From positions 5,143,001 through 5,207,000 of the forward strand of contig NZ_CP054916.1 of assembly GCF_013364155.1 (NCBI RefSeq): a DNA stretch of 64,000 nucleotides. Reading direction: 5' to 3'. The position numbers and the translations under genes were made by a program. This DNA is from Streptomyces sp. NA02950. Lineage in GTDB: Bacteria; Actinomycetota; Actinomycetes; Streptomycetales; Streptomycetaceae. Shown here piece after piece: positions 15,854 through 25,933 of this stretch (the first letter of the stretch is position 1; the number at the start of each line of letters is the position of its first letter). The notes below the pieces were generated by a model. The model was not told the origin of the DNA and made no database searches. It saw nothing but the letters and a program-made list of their open reading frames with translations.

Positions 15854-17500
15854 TTGAGTGTGGAGACCAGAAAAGCCCGCACGCCCTTGGCGGGACGCGC
15901 GCCGGGATTCGACGACGAGCCGCAGCTGACCATGGCCAAGGTGCCATGCGATCCGGCGCAGGTCGCCGTCAACGCCCCGAGCTTCCGGGTGCAGCTCAGC
16001 GCCCCGGTCGTGAGCAGCGCGCTGGCGGACACGGCCCGGTTCGCCCGCGTCCCGGCCCCGGCCCGGCGCCGCCCGCCCGTGGTGTGGAGCGGCCGCACCC
16101 GGCCCGGCGGTGACACGGCGGCGACCCGGCTCCTCCAGGCCGTGCGGTACTCCGAGGAGGGCGTGGCCGACGGCCTCGGCGAGCGAGCCGACGATGTGGG
16201 CGCCACCCAGGTGCTGCCACGGATCGCGATCGACGAGGGCCAGCCCACCGTCATCGGGCCGCGCAGCCCGCGCACCGAGACGGTACCGCGGTCCGGGCCC
16301 GGACAACGCCCGCCGCGAGCGGGGGAGTTGCCCGACCGTGACCGGGACCGGGACCAGGGCTGGGACCAGGGCCGGTACGAGGAGCCGGGCGCGCCCCACC
16401 AGGCCGCCGTCCCGCGCCCGCGCCGCCACTCCGACTCCGTACGCCAGGCCTATTACCCCGGGCGGCGGATGAACCTGGGCATCGTCCTCCTCCCGCTCCG
16501 CATCTTCCTCGGCTTCATCTCCGTCTACGCCGGGATGGGCAAGCTCTCCGACCCCGTCTACTTCGACGGCGGCGAACGCGGCTCGATGGTCACCTGGCTG
16601 CGGTCGCTGCACCCCTGGCCGATCGCCGAACCGCTGCGGGACCTCGCGCTCGAGCACCCGGTGGGCGCCGGGCTGACGGTCGCGTTCCTCCAGATCGTGG
16701 TCGGCGTACTCACCGTCCTGGGGCTGTGGCAGCGGCTGGCGGCGGCGTTCGGGGCGCTGCTGTCCGCCGCGCTGATCCTCACCGTGAGCTGGCGTACGGT
16801 GCCGGTCTACGACGCCCCCGACATCATCTACCTCGCCGCATGGAGCCCCCTGTTGATCGCGGGCGCGCCGGTGTACTCGGCCGACGCCCGCCTCGCGGGC
16901 GAGGCGTGGCGGCGGCTCGGCCCGCGCGCCGAGCTGTGGGACCTGCGGCGCCGGGTGCTGCGCCGGGGCACCGTGATGGCGATGGTGGTGGCCGGGCTGA
17001 CCCTGCTGGTCGGCTCGACGCTGGGCGGTGCCGTTCGGTCCGCGGAGACGGTGCGGGCGCCGGAGCCGAGGGATGTGCCGACGAACAGCGTGCCGGGCTC
17101 GCCGCTGCCGCGGAAGTCCATGGAGAGCCCGCGCGGCGGGACGCGCGGCCCGGTGGGCACCAGCGGCGCCCCGTCCCCGAGCGAGCGCCCGCGGACGAGC
17201 CCGAGCCCGTCCGCGTCGGCGTCGTCCTCCGTCCCGGGGCAGCCGAGCGCGACGGGGCCGCTGGACGGGTCCGGCCGACCGAGCCAGTCGCAGCCCGGCC
17301 TCGGCACCACCCCGCAGTCCCCGCGCCGGGCTCCCGTCGCCCCGAGGACGACGATGAGCCCGCCGTCCCTCGGCGACGGCGCCGGAGGCGGGGTGACCGG
17401 CGGCGGCCCGGAGGAAGCCCCGGCGGAGGAGGACGGCGGGTACGGCGGCTACAGCGAGAGCGGCGGCGAGGAAGCCGCTCTGGGCGGCCTCCTCGGCTGA
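15854..17500 (+). CDS. DoxX-family membrane protein with long low-complexity ends
   Basis: 548 residues from TTG 15854 (GTG 15860 is an alternative). Residues 1-205 are hydrophilic and charged (DRDRDRDQGWDQGRYEE) with no domain. The DoxX-like four-helix membrane core spans about 206-390: NLGIVLLPLRIFLGFISVYAGMGKLSDP, a loop, TVAFLQIVVGVLTVLGLW, LAAAFGALLSAALILTV, then MAMVVAGLTLLVGSTLGG. The remaining 150 residues are Pro/Ser/Gly-rich and probably outside the membrane. DoxX proteins act in redox or thiol stress and electron-transfer complexes, but this one's role is unknown. Confidence 0.84.
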   Translation: MSVETRKARTPLAGRAPGFDDEPQLTMAKVPCDPAQVAVNAPSFRVQLSAPVVSSALADTARFARVPAPARRRPPVVWSGRTRPGGDTAATRLLQAVRYSEEGVADGLGERADDVGATQVLPRIAIDEGQPTVIGPRSPRTETVPRSGPGQRPPRAGELPDRDRDRDQGWDQGRYEEPGAPHQAAVPRPRRHSDSVRQAYYPGRRMNLGIVLLPLRIFLGFISVYAGMGKLSDPVYFDGGERGSMVTWLRSLHPWPIAEPLRDLALEHPVGAGLTVAFLQIVVGVLTVLGLWQRLAAAFGALLSAALILTVSWRTVPVYDAPDIIYLAAWSPLLIAGAPVYSADARLAGEAWRRLGPRAELWDLRRRVLRRGTVMAMVVAGLTLLVGSTLGGAVRSAETVRAPEPRDVPTNSVPGSPLPRKSMESPRGGTRGPVGTSGAPSPSERPRTSPSPSASASSSVPGQPSATGPLDGSGRPSQSQPGLGTTPQSPRRAPVAPRTTMSPPSLGDGAGGGVTGGGPEEAPAEEDGGYGGYSESGGEEAALGGLLG

Positions 17501-17608
17501 CGCCCGCCGGTCCGCGGCGCGGACGCGGCGCGCGACGCGCAACGCCGGGGTCCCGCCCGGTGGTTGGGCGAGGCGGTGGCCCGGGTCTCAGGGGCAGGGC
17601 AGCCCGGG

Positions 17609-17884
17609 TCAGGGCAGGAGGACGACCTTGCCCTGGTCGCGGTCGGCTTCGATATCGGCGTGGGCCCGGGCGGCCTCGGCGAGCGGATAGGTCCGCCAGA
17701 CGGGGACGTCCAGCGTGCCGGCGGCGATCAGTGCGGCCGGCACGGGCAGGGCCTCGGGGAAGCGATCGGCCGGGTCCATACCGGTGAACCGCACGCCGTG
17801 CTCGGCGAAGGACGGGTCGGCAATGGTGATGACCTTGTCCGCATCACCGGCCGGCGCGACGGAGTCGGCGAGGACCCCCGCGCC
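17609..17884 (-). pseudogene. C-terminal fragment of a zinc-type NADPH:quinone oxidoreductase / alcohol dehydrogenase
   Basis: About 90 residues read GVLADSVAPAGDADKVITIADPSFAEHGVRFTG... to ...GTLDVPVWRTYPLAEAARAHADIEADRDQGKVVLLP, the closing Rossmann segment of MDR-family quinone oxidoreductases. Upstream in the same frame the sequence dissolves into Arg/Pro-rich noise, and the GroES-like and cofactor domains are missing. A 5'-truncated relic downstream of the nucleotidyltransferase gene. Confidence 0.72.
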
Positions 17885-18009
17885 GGATGCGGCGCGCTGC
17901 CGTGAGGCGGCCGGGGTGCCGGGCCGCCGCCCGGCCGCGCCCCGCTCGCGGCCGGGCCGCCGCAGGACCGAGCTCAGGCGTGATCTCAGCCGTGATCTCA
18001 GCCGTGAAC

Positions 18010-18813
18010 TCAGGTGTGGGGGACGGGCGGGGTGGCGGTGAGGGGACCGTGGCCGTGCGGGGCCGGGCCCGCGGCCAGTTCCTTGGCGGCCTCGGTGAGG
18101 TCCTTGGCGGTGTCGATCGCCCGCCAGTACGCCCCGTGAGGAAGCGGAAAGCCCGCCAGACGGCGTTCGCGCGCGAGGCGCGGGAAGGTGGTGCGCTCGT
18201 GGTCGCCGCGGTTCGGCAGCAGCGACGTGAAGTCGGCGGCGAAGACGTACACCCCCGCGTTGATGAGGTACGGGGACGGCGGCGCCTCGATGAAGTCGAG
18301 GACATGACCGAACTCGTCCGTCTCCACCACGCCCCACGGGATGCGCGGGCGCGCCAGCGCGAGGGTGGCGACCGCGCCGCGCTCGTGGTGGAAGTCCGCC
18401 ATGTCGCGGAGCGAGAAGCGGGTCCAGATGTCGCCGTTGGTGGCGTACCAGGGCCGGTCGGGGTGGGGAAGCGAGGCGGCGGCGAACTTCAGACCGCCGC
18501 CGCGGCCCAGCGGCTCCTTCTCGACGACCGTCGTCACCCGCAGCGGCAGCTCCGCCGACGTCAGCCAGTCCTGGAGGACGGCGGCGAGGTGGCCGCAGGA
18601 GACGACGGCGTCGGTGACGCCTTCGGCGGCCAGCCAGGCGAGCTGGTGGCCGATGATCGGGGTCCCGGTGCCCGGGATCTCGACCATCGGCTTGGGGCGG
18701 TCGTCGGTGTACGGGCGCAGCCGCGAGCCCTGGCCTCCGGCCAGGACGACGGCTTGGGTGGGGCGCGCGGCCTGTGGGTGGTGCCCGTGCCTGCGGTCGT
18801 CGTCATCGGTCAT
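18010..18813 (-). CDS. nucleotidyltransferase (sugar-1-phosphate type)
   Basis: 267 residues from ATG 18813; an ATG four codons upstream (18825) is possible. Opens with the NTP-transferase signature QAVVLAGGQGSRLRPYTDDRPKPMVEI, then GTPIIGHQLAWLAAEGV, VEKEPLGRGGGLKFA, WYATNGDIWTRF (the metal-binding Asp of the GxD motif) and INAGVYVFA. This family makes NDP-sugars from a sugar 1-phosphate; substrate cannot be told from sequence. Just downstream on the same strand lies a dehydrogenase fragment. Confidence 0.88.
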   Translation of the reverse strand: MTDDDDRRHGHHPQAARPTQAVVLAGGQGSRLRPYTDDRPKPMVEIPGTGTPIIGHQLAWLAAEGVTDAVVSCGHLAAVLQDWLTSAELPLRVTTVVEKEPLGRGGGLKFAAASLPHPDRPWYATNGDIWTRFSLRDMADFHHERGAVATLALARPRIPWGVVETDEFGHVLDFIEAPPSPYLINAGVYVFAADFTSLLPNRGDHERTTFPRLARERRLAGFPLPHGAYWRAIDTAKDLTEAAKELAAGPAPHGHGPLTATPPVPHT

Positions 18814-18872
18814 GGACCGCACCATATGCGGTGCCGGGACCGCCGCAGGCGGAGCTGGATGAGGGGGCGCGG

Positions 18873-19292
18873 TCAGCGGTACGCCTGGGTGATGCCGGAG
18901 GCGAACGAGGTGTCGCACACGGGGCGAGCGTACGCCTGGGCACGGGCCGCACCGCCGTACTTGGCGACCGCGGCGCGGCCGAGCGCACGGGCGATGGACG
19001 CACAGTGCTTGGCGAGGGAGGGCCGCTCGTTGGCCGCCACCTGGAGGTGGGTGAGGGCCACCGCCGGGTCCTTCTCCTGGAGCTCGGCGAGCAGTCGGTC
19101 GCGCAGCAGCTCGTGCGGGGCGCGATGGGTGGCCTGGGTGGACGCCCTGTTGGCGGACGCGGTGAGGATCTGCGACTCGGCACTCGGCGAGGCCCACGGG
19201 ACGCGGGTGACCGCGAGCGTCCCGGAGAGGACGAGGACGACGGGGAGGACGAGGGCGAGAGTTCTGCCGATGCGGCGGGCTGCGGTGTTCAC
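18873..19292 (-). CDS. secreted or membrane-anchored hypothetical protein
   Basis: 139 residues from GTG 19292 with GAGGA upstream. An N-terminal hydrophobic segment (RTLALVLPVVLVLSGTLAV) fits a signal peptide or anchor. The remainder is helical with two cysteines (KHCASIARALG and PVCDTSFASGITQAY) that could form a disulphide outside the cell. No family recognised. Stands 60 bp upstream of the nucleotidyltransferase on the same strand. Confidence 0.7.
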   Translation of the reverse strand: MNTAARRIGRTLALVLPVVLVLSGTLAVTRVPWASPSAESQILTASANRASTQATHRAPHELLRDRLLAELQEKDPAVALTHLQVAANERPSLAKHCASIARALGRAAVAKYGGAARAQAYARPVCDTSFASGITQAYR

Positions 19293-19578
19293 GGGGGTGT
19301 TCCTCGCGGGTCGATCGGGACTGCGGTACGCGGTGATCGTAGCGAGGAGCGACGATTTGGCGACATTCAGTCACTGAGGTGGGTGATGGAATGCCACCTT
19401 TGAGGGCGGATGCGTTGACGTTGCTGTCCAAAATGCCGCAATTGTCGGGGAATTTATCGACAACGTGATGACGTCACCCGGAGCGCCGCGTCCCCCAGCC
19501 CACCCCGGCAGAACAACAAGGGCGCCGCCCGCCCGCGCGAGCGGACGAACGGCGCCGTGAACTCCCTCAGGGGCGGGC

Positions 19579-20715
<1,137 letters not shown>

Positions 20716-20766
20716 GGCGATCTGATCCCTTCACCGGCAGGAACGTGCCGGACGATCCGAGTAAAG

Positions 20767-20782
20767 GTGGGTCTAGTCCACT
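20767..20782. promoter_or_regulatory. candidate DasR operator (dre) upstream of msiK
   Basis: GTGGGTCTAGTCCACT resembles the 16-bp dre consensus ACTGGTCTAGACCAGT (core GGTCTAGNCCA). Located 52 bp upstream of the msiK start. It overlaps a second dyad, TCCACT-GA-AGTGGA. DasR responds to glucosamine-6-phosphate, so control of a shared sugar-import ATPase makes sense. Confidence 0.6.
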
Positions 20783-20891
20783 GAAGTGGATTGGCGTGAC
20801 GCTATCCCGGGGAGGGGTGATCTGTCTCTAGGTGAAGGGTGAGAATTTTCGAACGGATCACCCTCGGGAGATGGGTACACTGCTGGGGACG

Positions 20892-20964
20892 CCGACTTAG
20901 CTCAGCTGGTAGAGCACCGCTCTTGTAAAGCGAAGGTCGTCGGTTCGAACCCGACAGTCGGCTC
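20892..20964 (+). tRNA. tRNA-Thr(TGT)
   Basis: 73 nt. Acceptor stem GCCGACT pairs with AGTCGGC, discriminator T. D arm TTAGCTCAGCTGGTAGAGC, anticodon loop CTTGTAA with anticodon TGT, T arm GTCGGTTCGAACCCGAC. CCA is not encoded. Its 3' half is the integration site of the adjacent element, whose end restores the gene. Confidence 0.97.
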
Positions 20965-20967
20965 TGA
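20920..20967 (+). repeat. attL (48-bp direct repeat with 36145-36192)
   Basis: Begins at the anticodon stem (GCTCTTGTAAAGCGAAGG...) and runs 3 nt past the tRNA 3' end. Identical over 48 bp to 36145-36192, and the flanks differ on both sides. The integrase gene begins 95 bp inside. Confidence 0.93.
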
Positions 20968-21062
20968 GCGGAAGACCCTGGTCACAGACCGGTTGGACGC
21001 TTCCCCGCCAGGGGGCGCCCGTGAGCGCAGTACGCATTCTGTACACACGGATTCAGCGCCCC

Positions 21063-22259
21063 CTAGGCGGCGAGCTGCGCACGCAGCTTTTCGAGAGCGG
21101 CATTCCGCCCGATGTCGAGTGCGTCGGCGACCTCGTCCAGCCGATCCGGCCACAGGTGCCCGTACACGTCCAGCGTCATCGCCGCGGACTTGTGTCCGAG
21201 CATGAGCTGAACCACCTTGACGTCAGCGCCGGCCGCGATGGCGAGCGACGCCGCGGTGTGCCTCAGCTTGTGCGGCGTGATCCCGAGTTCGGTGAGCCCG
21301 GCCGCCTTCACCGCAGGGTCGAAGATCCTGCCCCGGAAGTTCGAGTATCGGAGCGGTCCGCCTTCCGGCGCGGTGTACAAGAGCCCGTCCGCCCCCGCCG
21401 CGTCCCCTATCGGCCGCAGTTCCTCGGCGAACGACCGGGGGAGCGGCACCGAACGCTTCTCGTGCGTCTTCACCGGCCCGAGTTCGAGCTTGCCCTTGAC
21501 GTCGCTGTACGCCTGGACGATGCGCAGCCGTCGCGTGTCGACGTTGAGCCGCCGGCCCTTGGCCGCGATCGCCTCGCCCCACCGGATGCCGCAGTAGCCG
21601 AGCGTCAGCACCAGCAGCCGGTACTCACCCGCCGCGTTGGCCAGGGCCTCAAGCTGCTCGTGCGAGAGGTATACGTGATCGTCGTCGTCATCGCGGCGCG
21701 GCAGGTCGTGTTCCGTCGCCGGACTGGCCGCGATCCGGTGCGACTTCACCGCGTGCTTCAACACCGCGGAGAACACCCGATAGATCTTCACCACGCGGGC
21801 CGCGCCGAGCTTCCGTCCGGACTTGCCGGGCTTCTCGCACAGCTCGTCAACCCACGTCGAGACGTCGTCCCAGGCGATCGCCGCAACCTGCCACGATCCC
21901 CAGTAGGGGAGGACGTAGCTGTCCAGGATCTCCCGGTAGTCCGCTTTGGTGCGGCGGCCCTGCTTGCGCAGCTTGCCGAACCACTCCTCGGCCACAACCG
22001 TCACGGCAGCCTTGCCCGACTGCGGGTCACGGTACGAACCCTTGTCGAGTCGCCCGGTCAGCGTCTGCTTCTCCGCCTCGGCCTGCGGCAACTTCTGGAA
22101 CGTCTTGGCTTTCGGCTTGCCATCCGGCCCGTACCAGCGCACCCGCCACCTGCCCGGCGGCTGCCGCTTGCTGCCCGCCTTCTTCGCGGCCTGCCACTTC
22201 TCCATGGCTGCCTGGTAGTCGGCGTGGCCGGCGCGGTCCTCAATCCAGACCCTAGCCAT
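21063..22259 (-). CDS. int: tyrosine recombinase (integrase)
   Basis: 398 residues from ATG 22259, directly preceded by GGGGGGAGAGG. An N-terminal Arm-binding part (RWRVRWYGPDGKPKAKTF) is followed by a core-binding domain and the catalytic domain. Catalytic residues visible: Arg in CGIRWGEA (about 226), His-x-x-Arg in PHKLRHTAAS (about 330-333), His in LGHKSAAMT and the nucleophile Tyr in LDVYGHL (about 365). Intact. It recombines the 3' end of tRNA-Thr, 95 bp away. Its start overlaps the repressor stop by 8 nt, so it is cotranscribed with the repressor. Confidence 0.95.
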   Translation of the reverse strand: MARVWIEDRAGHADYQAAMEKWQAAKKAGSKRQPPGRWRVRWYGPDGKPKAKTFQKLPQAEAEKQTLTGRLDKGSYRDPQSGKAAVTVVAEEWFGKLRKQGRRTKADYREILDSYVLPYWGSWQVAAIAWDDVSTWVDELCEKPGKSGRKLGAARVVKIYRVFSAVLKHAVKSHRIAASPATEHDLPRRDDDDDHVYLSHEQLEALANAAGEYRLLVLTLGYCGIRWGEAIAAKGRRLNVDTRRLRIVQAYSDVKGKLELGPVKTHEKRSVPLPRSFAEELRPIGDAAGADGLLYTAPEGGPLRYSNFRGRIFDPAVKAAGLTELGITPHKLRHTAASLAIAAGADVKVVQLMLGHKSAAMTLDVYGHLWPDRLDEVADALDIGRNAALEKLRAQLAA

Positions 22260-22809
22260 CCTCTCCCCCCGCCTGATCACGTAGTCGGTCGACGTCCTCG
22301 GCGAGCCCATCCAGCAGCTCGCGGAGCCGACGCGGCGGGAGCCCGGTGACGTCCCCCGCCTTCGCCATCTGCCCCCATAGGTCCCGCAGCCAGGGCGGGA
22401 GGCCGTACAGCTGGTACTCCAGCAGTTCGGTCTGCTCGTTCCCCGGGGCCATCTTCAGTGGGCGGCGCGTGCTGGCCCATGCCCAAGCGTCCGATGCGGG
22501 TGTGGGGCCCATGCCCGTTACCTCAACCGACTCTTGGTCGGAGTCGGTCAGGGGGAGGAGCAGCGCGGCAGGCGACACACCGAGAACTACCGCCAGGGCG
22601 GCGAGGTCGTCGCTCGTCACGACCCGCTCACCCTTCTCCATGCGCGTGATGCCCGAGGCCGGGATGGAGCGCCCAGCTCGTTCCAGCATCCCGGAGAGCT
22701 GTCGGGTTGTGATGCCGCGGCGTTCGCGGAGACGCGAAAGGTTCGCCGCGACGGTCTTGCCGGTGGGCCCGATCTCGATCGCGCGGCGCCCGCGCTGCTG
22801 CTCAGTCAT
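22252..22809 (-). CDS. XRE-family repressor-like regulator
   Basis: 185 residues from ATG 22809 (MTEQQRGRRAIEIGPTGKTVAANL). The HTH spans about 20-80: LSRLRERRGITTRQLSGMLERAGRSIPASGITRMEKGERVVTSDDLAALAVVLGV. The C-terminal 100 residues are unfamiliar (LPPWLRDLWGQMAKAGDVTGLPPRRLRELL). Placed between the integrase and a divergent early operon, where a lysogeny repressor is expected. An upstream start would extend into the divergent promoter. Confidence 0.88.
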   Translation of the reverse strand: MTEQQRGRRAIEIGPTGKTVAANLSRLRERRGITTRQLSGMLERAGRSIPASGITRMEKGERVVTSDDLAALAVVLGVSPAALLLPLTDSDQESVEVTGMGPTPASDAWAWASTRRPLKMAPGNEQTELLEYQLYGLPPWLRDLWGQMAKAGDVTGLPPRRLRELLDGLAEDVDRLRDQAGGEDG

Positions 22810-22943
22810 GGGCACCAGCGTATGCAACAAGGCTCGCCTTGTTATTCCGCTTGTGTGCACTACCATCTGACTCATGGCTCTATCTAACAACAGATGGTGC
22901 TAACGTGCAACACATGTTCCGGGAAACAAGAGGTGCGCGAGAC

Positions 22944-23150
22944 ATGACCGACCCGCTCCTGACCCCCAAGGACGTGGAAGCCGAATACGGCATCGATGCG
23001 CAGACGCTCGCCAACTGGCGGTGGATGGGCATGGGGCCCGACTACATCAAGACCAGTCCAGCGAGGTCGGCACGAGTGCACTACCGCCGATCCGCGATCG
23101 ATCGGTGGCTCGATGCCCGGACGGTTCAGACCGGGGGCACGGCGGCATGA
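22944..23150 (+). CDS. excisionase-like small HTH protein
   Basis: 68 residues from ATG 22944 with GAGGTG upstream. MTDPLLTPKDVEAEYGIDAQTLANWRWMGMGPDYIKT is the winged helix of the MerR/AlpA excisionase type (HTH_17), with RVHYRRSAIDRWLDAR as the second half. First gene of the rightward early operon, divergent from the repressor; could act as excisionase or as an activator. Its stop overlaps the next start (ATGA). Confidence 0.85.
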   Translation: MTDPLLTPKDVEAEYGIDAQTLANWRWMGMGPDYIKTSPARSARVHYRRSAIDRWLDARTVQTGGTAA

Positions 23151-24112
23151 CCGACATGCAGAACGCCCCCGACCCGGTGGCACGGGCGGGGGCGCAACAC
23201 GACCAGCAGGGCGGCGGGTCTGTCGACATCGTGCCACACGGCCTCGCATGGCGGCAGGCGCTCCACGCGGCCACCAGCGCGGCGCGGCGTGGTCTGCACG
23301 TCTTTCCGATCGGTCGGGCCAAGCTGCCCGCCATCCGGTCCCCGCATCGCGACGACCCGCGCGGTATCCCGCAGTGCCGCGGGGCGTGCGGGCGCCCCGG
23401 GCACGGCGTCCACGACGCCACCACAGACGCTCAGCGTCTCGCAGCGCTCTTCGCCGCTGCGCCGCACGCCACCGGCTACGGCATTGCGTGCGGGCGCGGG
23501 GCGTATCCCCTGCTCGGCATCGACCTTGACCGGAAGAACGGCGTGGACGGCGTGGTCTCCCTCGACGCGCTCGCCAGGCAGCACACGTTCACCGTGCCCG
23601 ACACCATGGTGATCGCCACCCCCTCGGGTGGTCTGCATCTGTGGTTCACGGGTCCGGCCGGCGCCCCGGTCCACAACAGCGCGAGCAAGCTCGGCCCCGG
23701 GATCGACGTCCGCGGATATGGCGGCTACCTCGTGGGTCCCGGGTCGTGGACCGCGAGGGGCGTATACCGCGTCGCCGAGCTGCGCGACGTCGCCGAACTG
23801 CCGGACCCCCTGCTGTCGTTGATGCTGCCCCCGCCGCCGGTCCGGCGCCCCCGCCCGGAGCCGCCTGCGCTGCCAGGCCCGCGCCGCTCGGCCGCGCTGC
23901 TCGGCCTGGTCAAGTTCGTGCTCCAGGCCCCCGAGGGCGAACTCAACAACCGCCTGTACTGGGCTGCCTGCCGCGGTTACGAGACCGGTGCCGACGCCGA
24001 GGCGTTCGGCCGCGCCCTGGTCGACGCGGCCGTCTCCCTCGGCCACCCCGAGCGAGCGGCCGAACGCACCGTGAAAAGCGCCCGCAACGCCCCCGTGAGG
24101 AACCGCGCATGA
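23147..24112 (+). CDS. bifunctional DNA primase/polymerase (Prim-Pol) protein
   Basis: 321 residues, ATG overlapping the previous stop. The Prim-Pol fold is recognised from ATSAARRGLHVFPIGRAKLPAI, the zinc-like cluster CRGACGRPGHGVHDATTD, ATGYGIACGRG...LLGIDLDRKNG (catalytic Asp pair), TPSGGLHLWF (His) and PGIDVRGYGGYLVGPGS. It should prime and copy the element's DNA together with the helicase encoded next, to which it is translationally coupled. Confidence 0.93.
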   Translation: MTDMQNAPDPVARAGAQHDQQGGGSVDIVPHGLAWRQALHAATSAARRGLHVFPIGRAKLPAIRSPHRDDPRGIPQCRGACGRPGHGVHDATTDAQRLAALFAAAPHATGYGIACGRGAYPLLGIDLDRKNGVDGVVSLDALARQHTFTVPDTMVIATPSGGLHLWFTGPAGAPVHNSASKLGPGIDVRGYGGYLVGPGSWTARGVYRVAELRDVAELPDPLLSLMLPPPPVRRPRPEPPALPGPRRSAALLGLVKFVLQAPEGELNNRLYWAACRGYETGADAEAFGRALVDAAVSLGHPERAAERTVKSARNAPVRNRA

Positions 24113-25923
24113 GCGACGAGAACGACTTCGACGAGCAGGCCCGGGAGATCCTGAGCCGGGCCGGGCTCGCCGAAGAGGGCAAGGGCCGCGGGCCTTCGCA
24201 GGCATCGCAGCTCGTTGCCCTCGCCCGGGAGCGCTACGAACTGTTCATGTCCGAGGACGGACGCCCGTACGGTGTGAAGCGCGACGGGCCCAACATCGCT
24301 CGTCCGCTCCGGGGCAAAGCTGGACTGCGGTCCGAGCTGTCCTTGATCTACACCGACGCCAACGGCGGGAACGCCCCCTCGCAATCCGCGCTCGCCGACG
24401 CCATGACCGTGTTGGAGGGCGCCGCCCAGGCCGAGGACCCGCGCGTGCCTCACATGCGCGTCGCCCGTGACGGCGACACCATCGTGGTCGACCTGGCGAC
24501 GTCGGACGGCCGGTGCGTCGTCGTCGGCCCGGACGGCTGGCGGCGCGAGAGCCGGTCCCCGGTGCTGTTCCGTCGCTCCGGGGCGATGAAGCCCCTGCCC
24601 GCTCCCGTCAGCGACGGCGACGGGCTGGCCAAGCTGCGGGACCTGCTGAACATGAGCGACGAGGGATTCCACCTGCTCGTCGCATGGCTGGTCGCCGCGT
24701 TCATCCCGGACCTGCCACACCCGATCCTGACGTTCCGCGGCGAGCAGGGCACCGGCAAGTCCTACAGCGCGAAGATGGTGATCGGCCTCGTTGATCCCTC
24801 CGGCGCCCCGAAGCGCACCGCGCCGCGCGACATCAAGTCGTGGGCCACACAGGCGTTCAACTCCTGGGCGCTGTGCCTGGACAACGTCTCGATCATCCCC
24901 GACTGGCTGTCCGACGCGCTGTGCCGGGCCGTGACCGGCGACGGCATCGTGGACCGCGCCCTGTACACCGACGACGACGTGGTGGTGCTGGAGTTCCGGC
25001 GGGTGCTGGCCATGACGACGATCGACGCTGGGGCCCTCGCTGGGGACCTGGCCGAGCGACTGCTGATGATCGAGCTGCACACCATCCCGGACAGCAAGCG
25101 GCGGGAAGAGGCCGAGATGGACGCGGCGTACGCCGACGCCCACGCCGCCATCCTCGCCTCGCTGTTCGACCTGCTCGCCCAGGTACTCAAGGTGCTCCCC
25201 GAGGTCCAGCTGACGGAACGCCCCCGCATGGCCGACTTCGCGCGCGTCCTCGCCGCTGTCGACCAGGTGCAGGGCTGGACGACCATGGACAGCTACCGGG
25301 CCAGCGCCCGGGACGCGGTGGCCGACGTGCTCGACGGCGAGCCGTTCGCTCAGGCCGTCGTCGCACTCGTGGACCGTGCGGGAGCCGAGGGCCTGACCCT
25401 CACCGCCTCGGAGTTGCTGGAGCGCGTTCCTACCCCGGACCGGCTGCCCAAGAAGTGGCCGAAGGACCCCACGAGGGCGGGTGGCCAGCTCAAGCGGCTC
25501 GCTCCGGCGCTGCGCACCATCGGCATCGATGTGGACGACAGCAAGCGCGGACCCAAGCCGAAGAAGCAGCGGCTGTACACGCTCACGGCATCAGCAGAGA
25601 GAAGGTACGAAGCAGCGTCCCCAGCGTTCCCCAACACCCTCGAAACCAGGGCTGGCCTGCGGGAACAGGGGGGACGCTGGGAGGGGGACGCTAGCGTCCC
25701 CCCGCCGACCGGGGGGACGCTGGGGAACGCTGAGGGGGACACTGCGCTCTTCGCAGCGTCCCCCCGAGGCGCCACCCCTGACCAGGGAGAACGGCGTGAG
25801 GGGGACGCTGGGGACGCTGGGGACGCTGAAATGCGCCCACTCTCTGATGACCTCACCTGTGTTGCGTGCGGTGAACCCTTCACCCCCTACGAGCCCGGCC
25901 AGACCACACACCCCGGATGCTGA
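24109..25923 (+). CDS. P-loop ATPase / helicase-like replication protein with C-terminal zinc motif
   Basis: 604 residues, ATG overlapping the Prim-Pol stop by 4 nt. The ATPase core holds Walker A FRGEQGTGKSYSAKM (about 212-226), a Walker B-like region LCLDNVSIIPDWLSDALCRAVTGDGI and an arginine-bearing segment VLAMTTIDAGALAGDLAERLL. A winged-helix-like part follows. The last 120 residues are low complexity, encoded by the GGGGACGCT repeats, and end with CVACGEPFTPYEPGQTTHPGC, a likely zinc site. Fits a phage or satellite replicative helicase. Confidence 0.88.
   Translation: MSDENDFDEQAREILSRAGLAEEGKGRGPSQASQLVALARERYELFMSEDGRPYGVKRDGPNIARPLRGKAGLRSELSLIYTDANGGNAPSQSALADAMTVLEGAAQAEDPRVPHMRVARDGDTIVVDLATSDGRCVVVGPDGWRRESRSPVLFRRSGAMKPLPAPVSDGDGLAKLRDLLNMSDEGFHLLVAWLVAAFIPDLPHPILTFRGEQGTGKSYSAKMVIGLVDPSGAPKRTAPRDIKSWATQAFNSWALCLDNVSIIPDWLSDALCRAVTGDGIVDRALYTDDDVVVLEFRRVLAMTTIDAGALAGDLAERLLMIELHTIPDSKRREEAEMDAAYADAHAAILASLFDLLAQVLKVLPEVQLTERPRMADFARVLAAVDQVQGWTTMDSYRASARDAVADVLDGEPFAQAVVALVDRAGAEGLTLTASELLERVPTPDRLPKKWPKDPTRAGGQLKRLAPALRTIGIDVDDSKRGPKPKKQRLYTLTASAERRYEAASPAFPNTLETRAGLREQGGRWEGDASVPPPTGGTLGNAEGDTALFAASPRGATPDQGERREGDAGDAGDAEMRPLSDDLTCVACGEPFTPYEPGQTTHPGC
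25614..25827. repeat. twelve iteron-like GGGGACGCT motifs inside the helicase gene
   Basis: Nine perfect copies: AGCGTCCCC at 25614, 25693 and 25755; GGGGACGCT at 25670, 25684, 25713, 25801, 25810 and 25819. Three one-base variants lie at 25623, 25722 and 25735. Copies at 25684/25693 form a perfect palindrome, and the last three are head-to-tail. Density and mixed orientation look like initiator-binding iterons, so this is a candidate replication origin. Confidence 0.85.
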
Positions 25924-25933
25924 GGAGACGACC

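Noticed and set aside
17960-18015. Short tandem GTGATCTCAGCC-type repeats
   Set aside because: Only two to four imperfect copies at the edge of the nucleotidyltransferase gene; likely slippage in decayed DNA.
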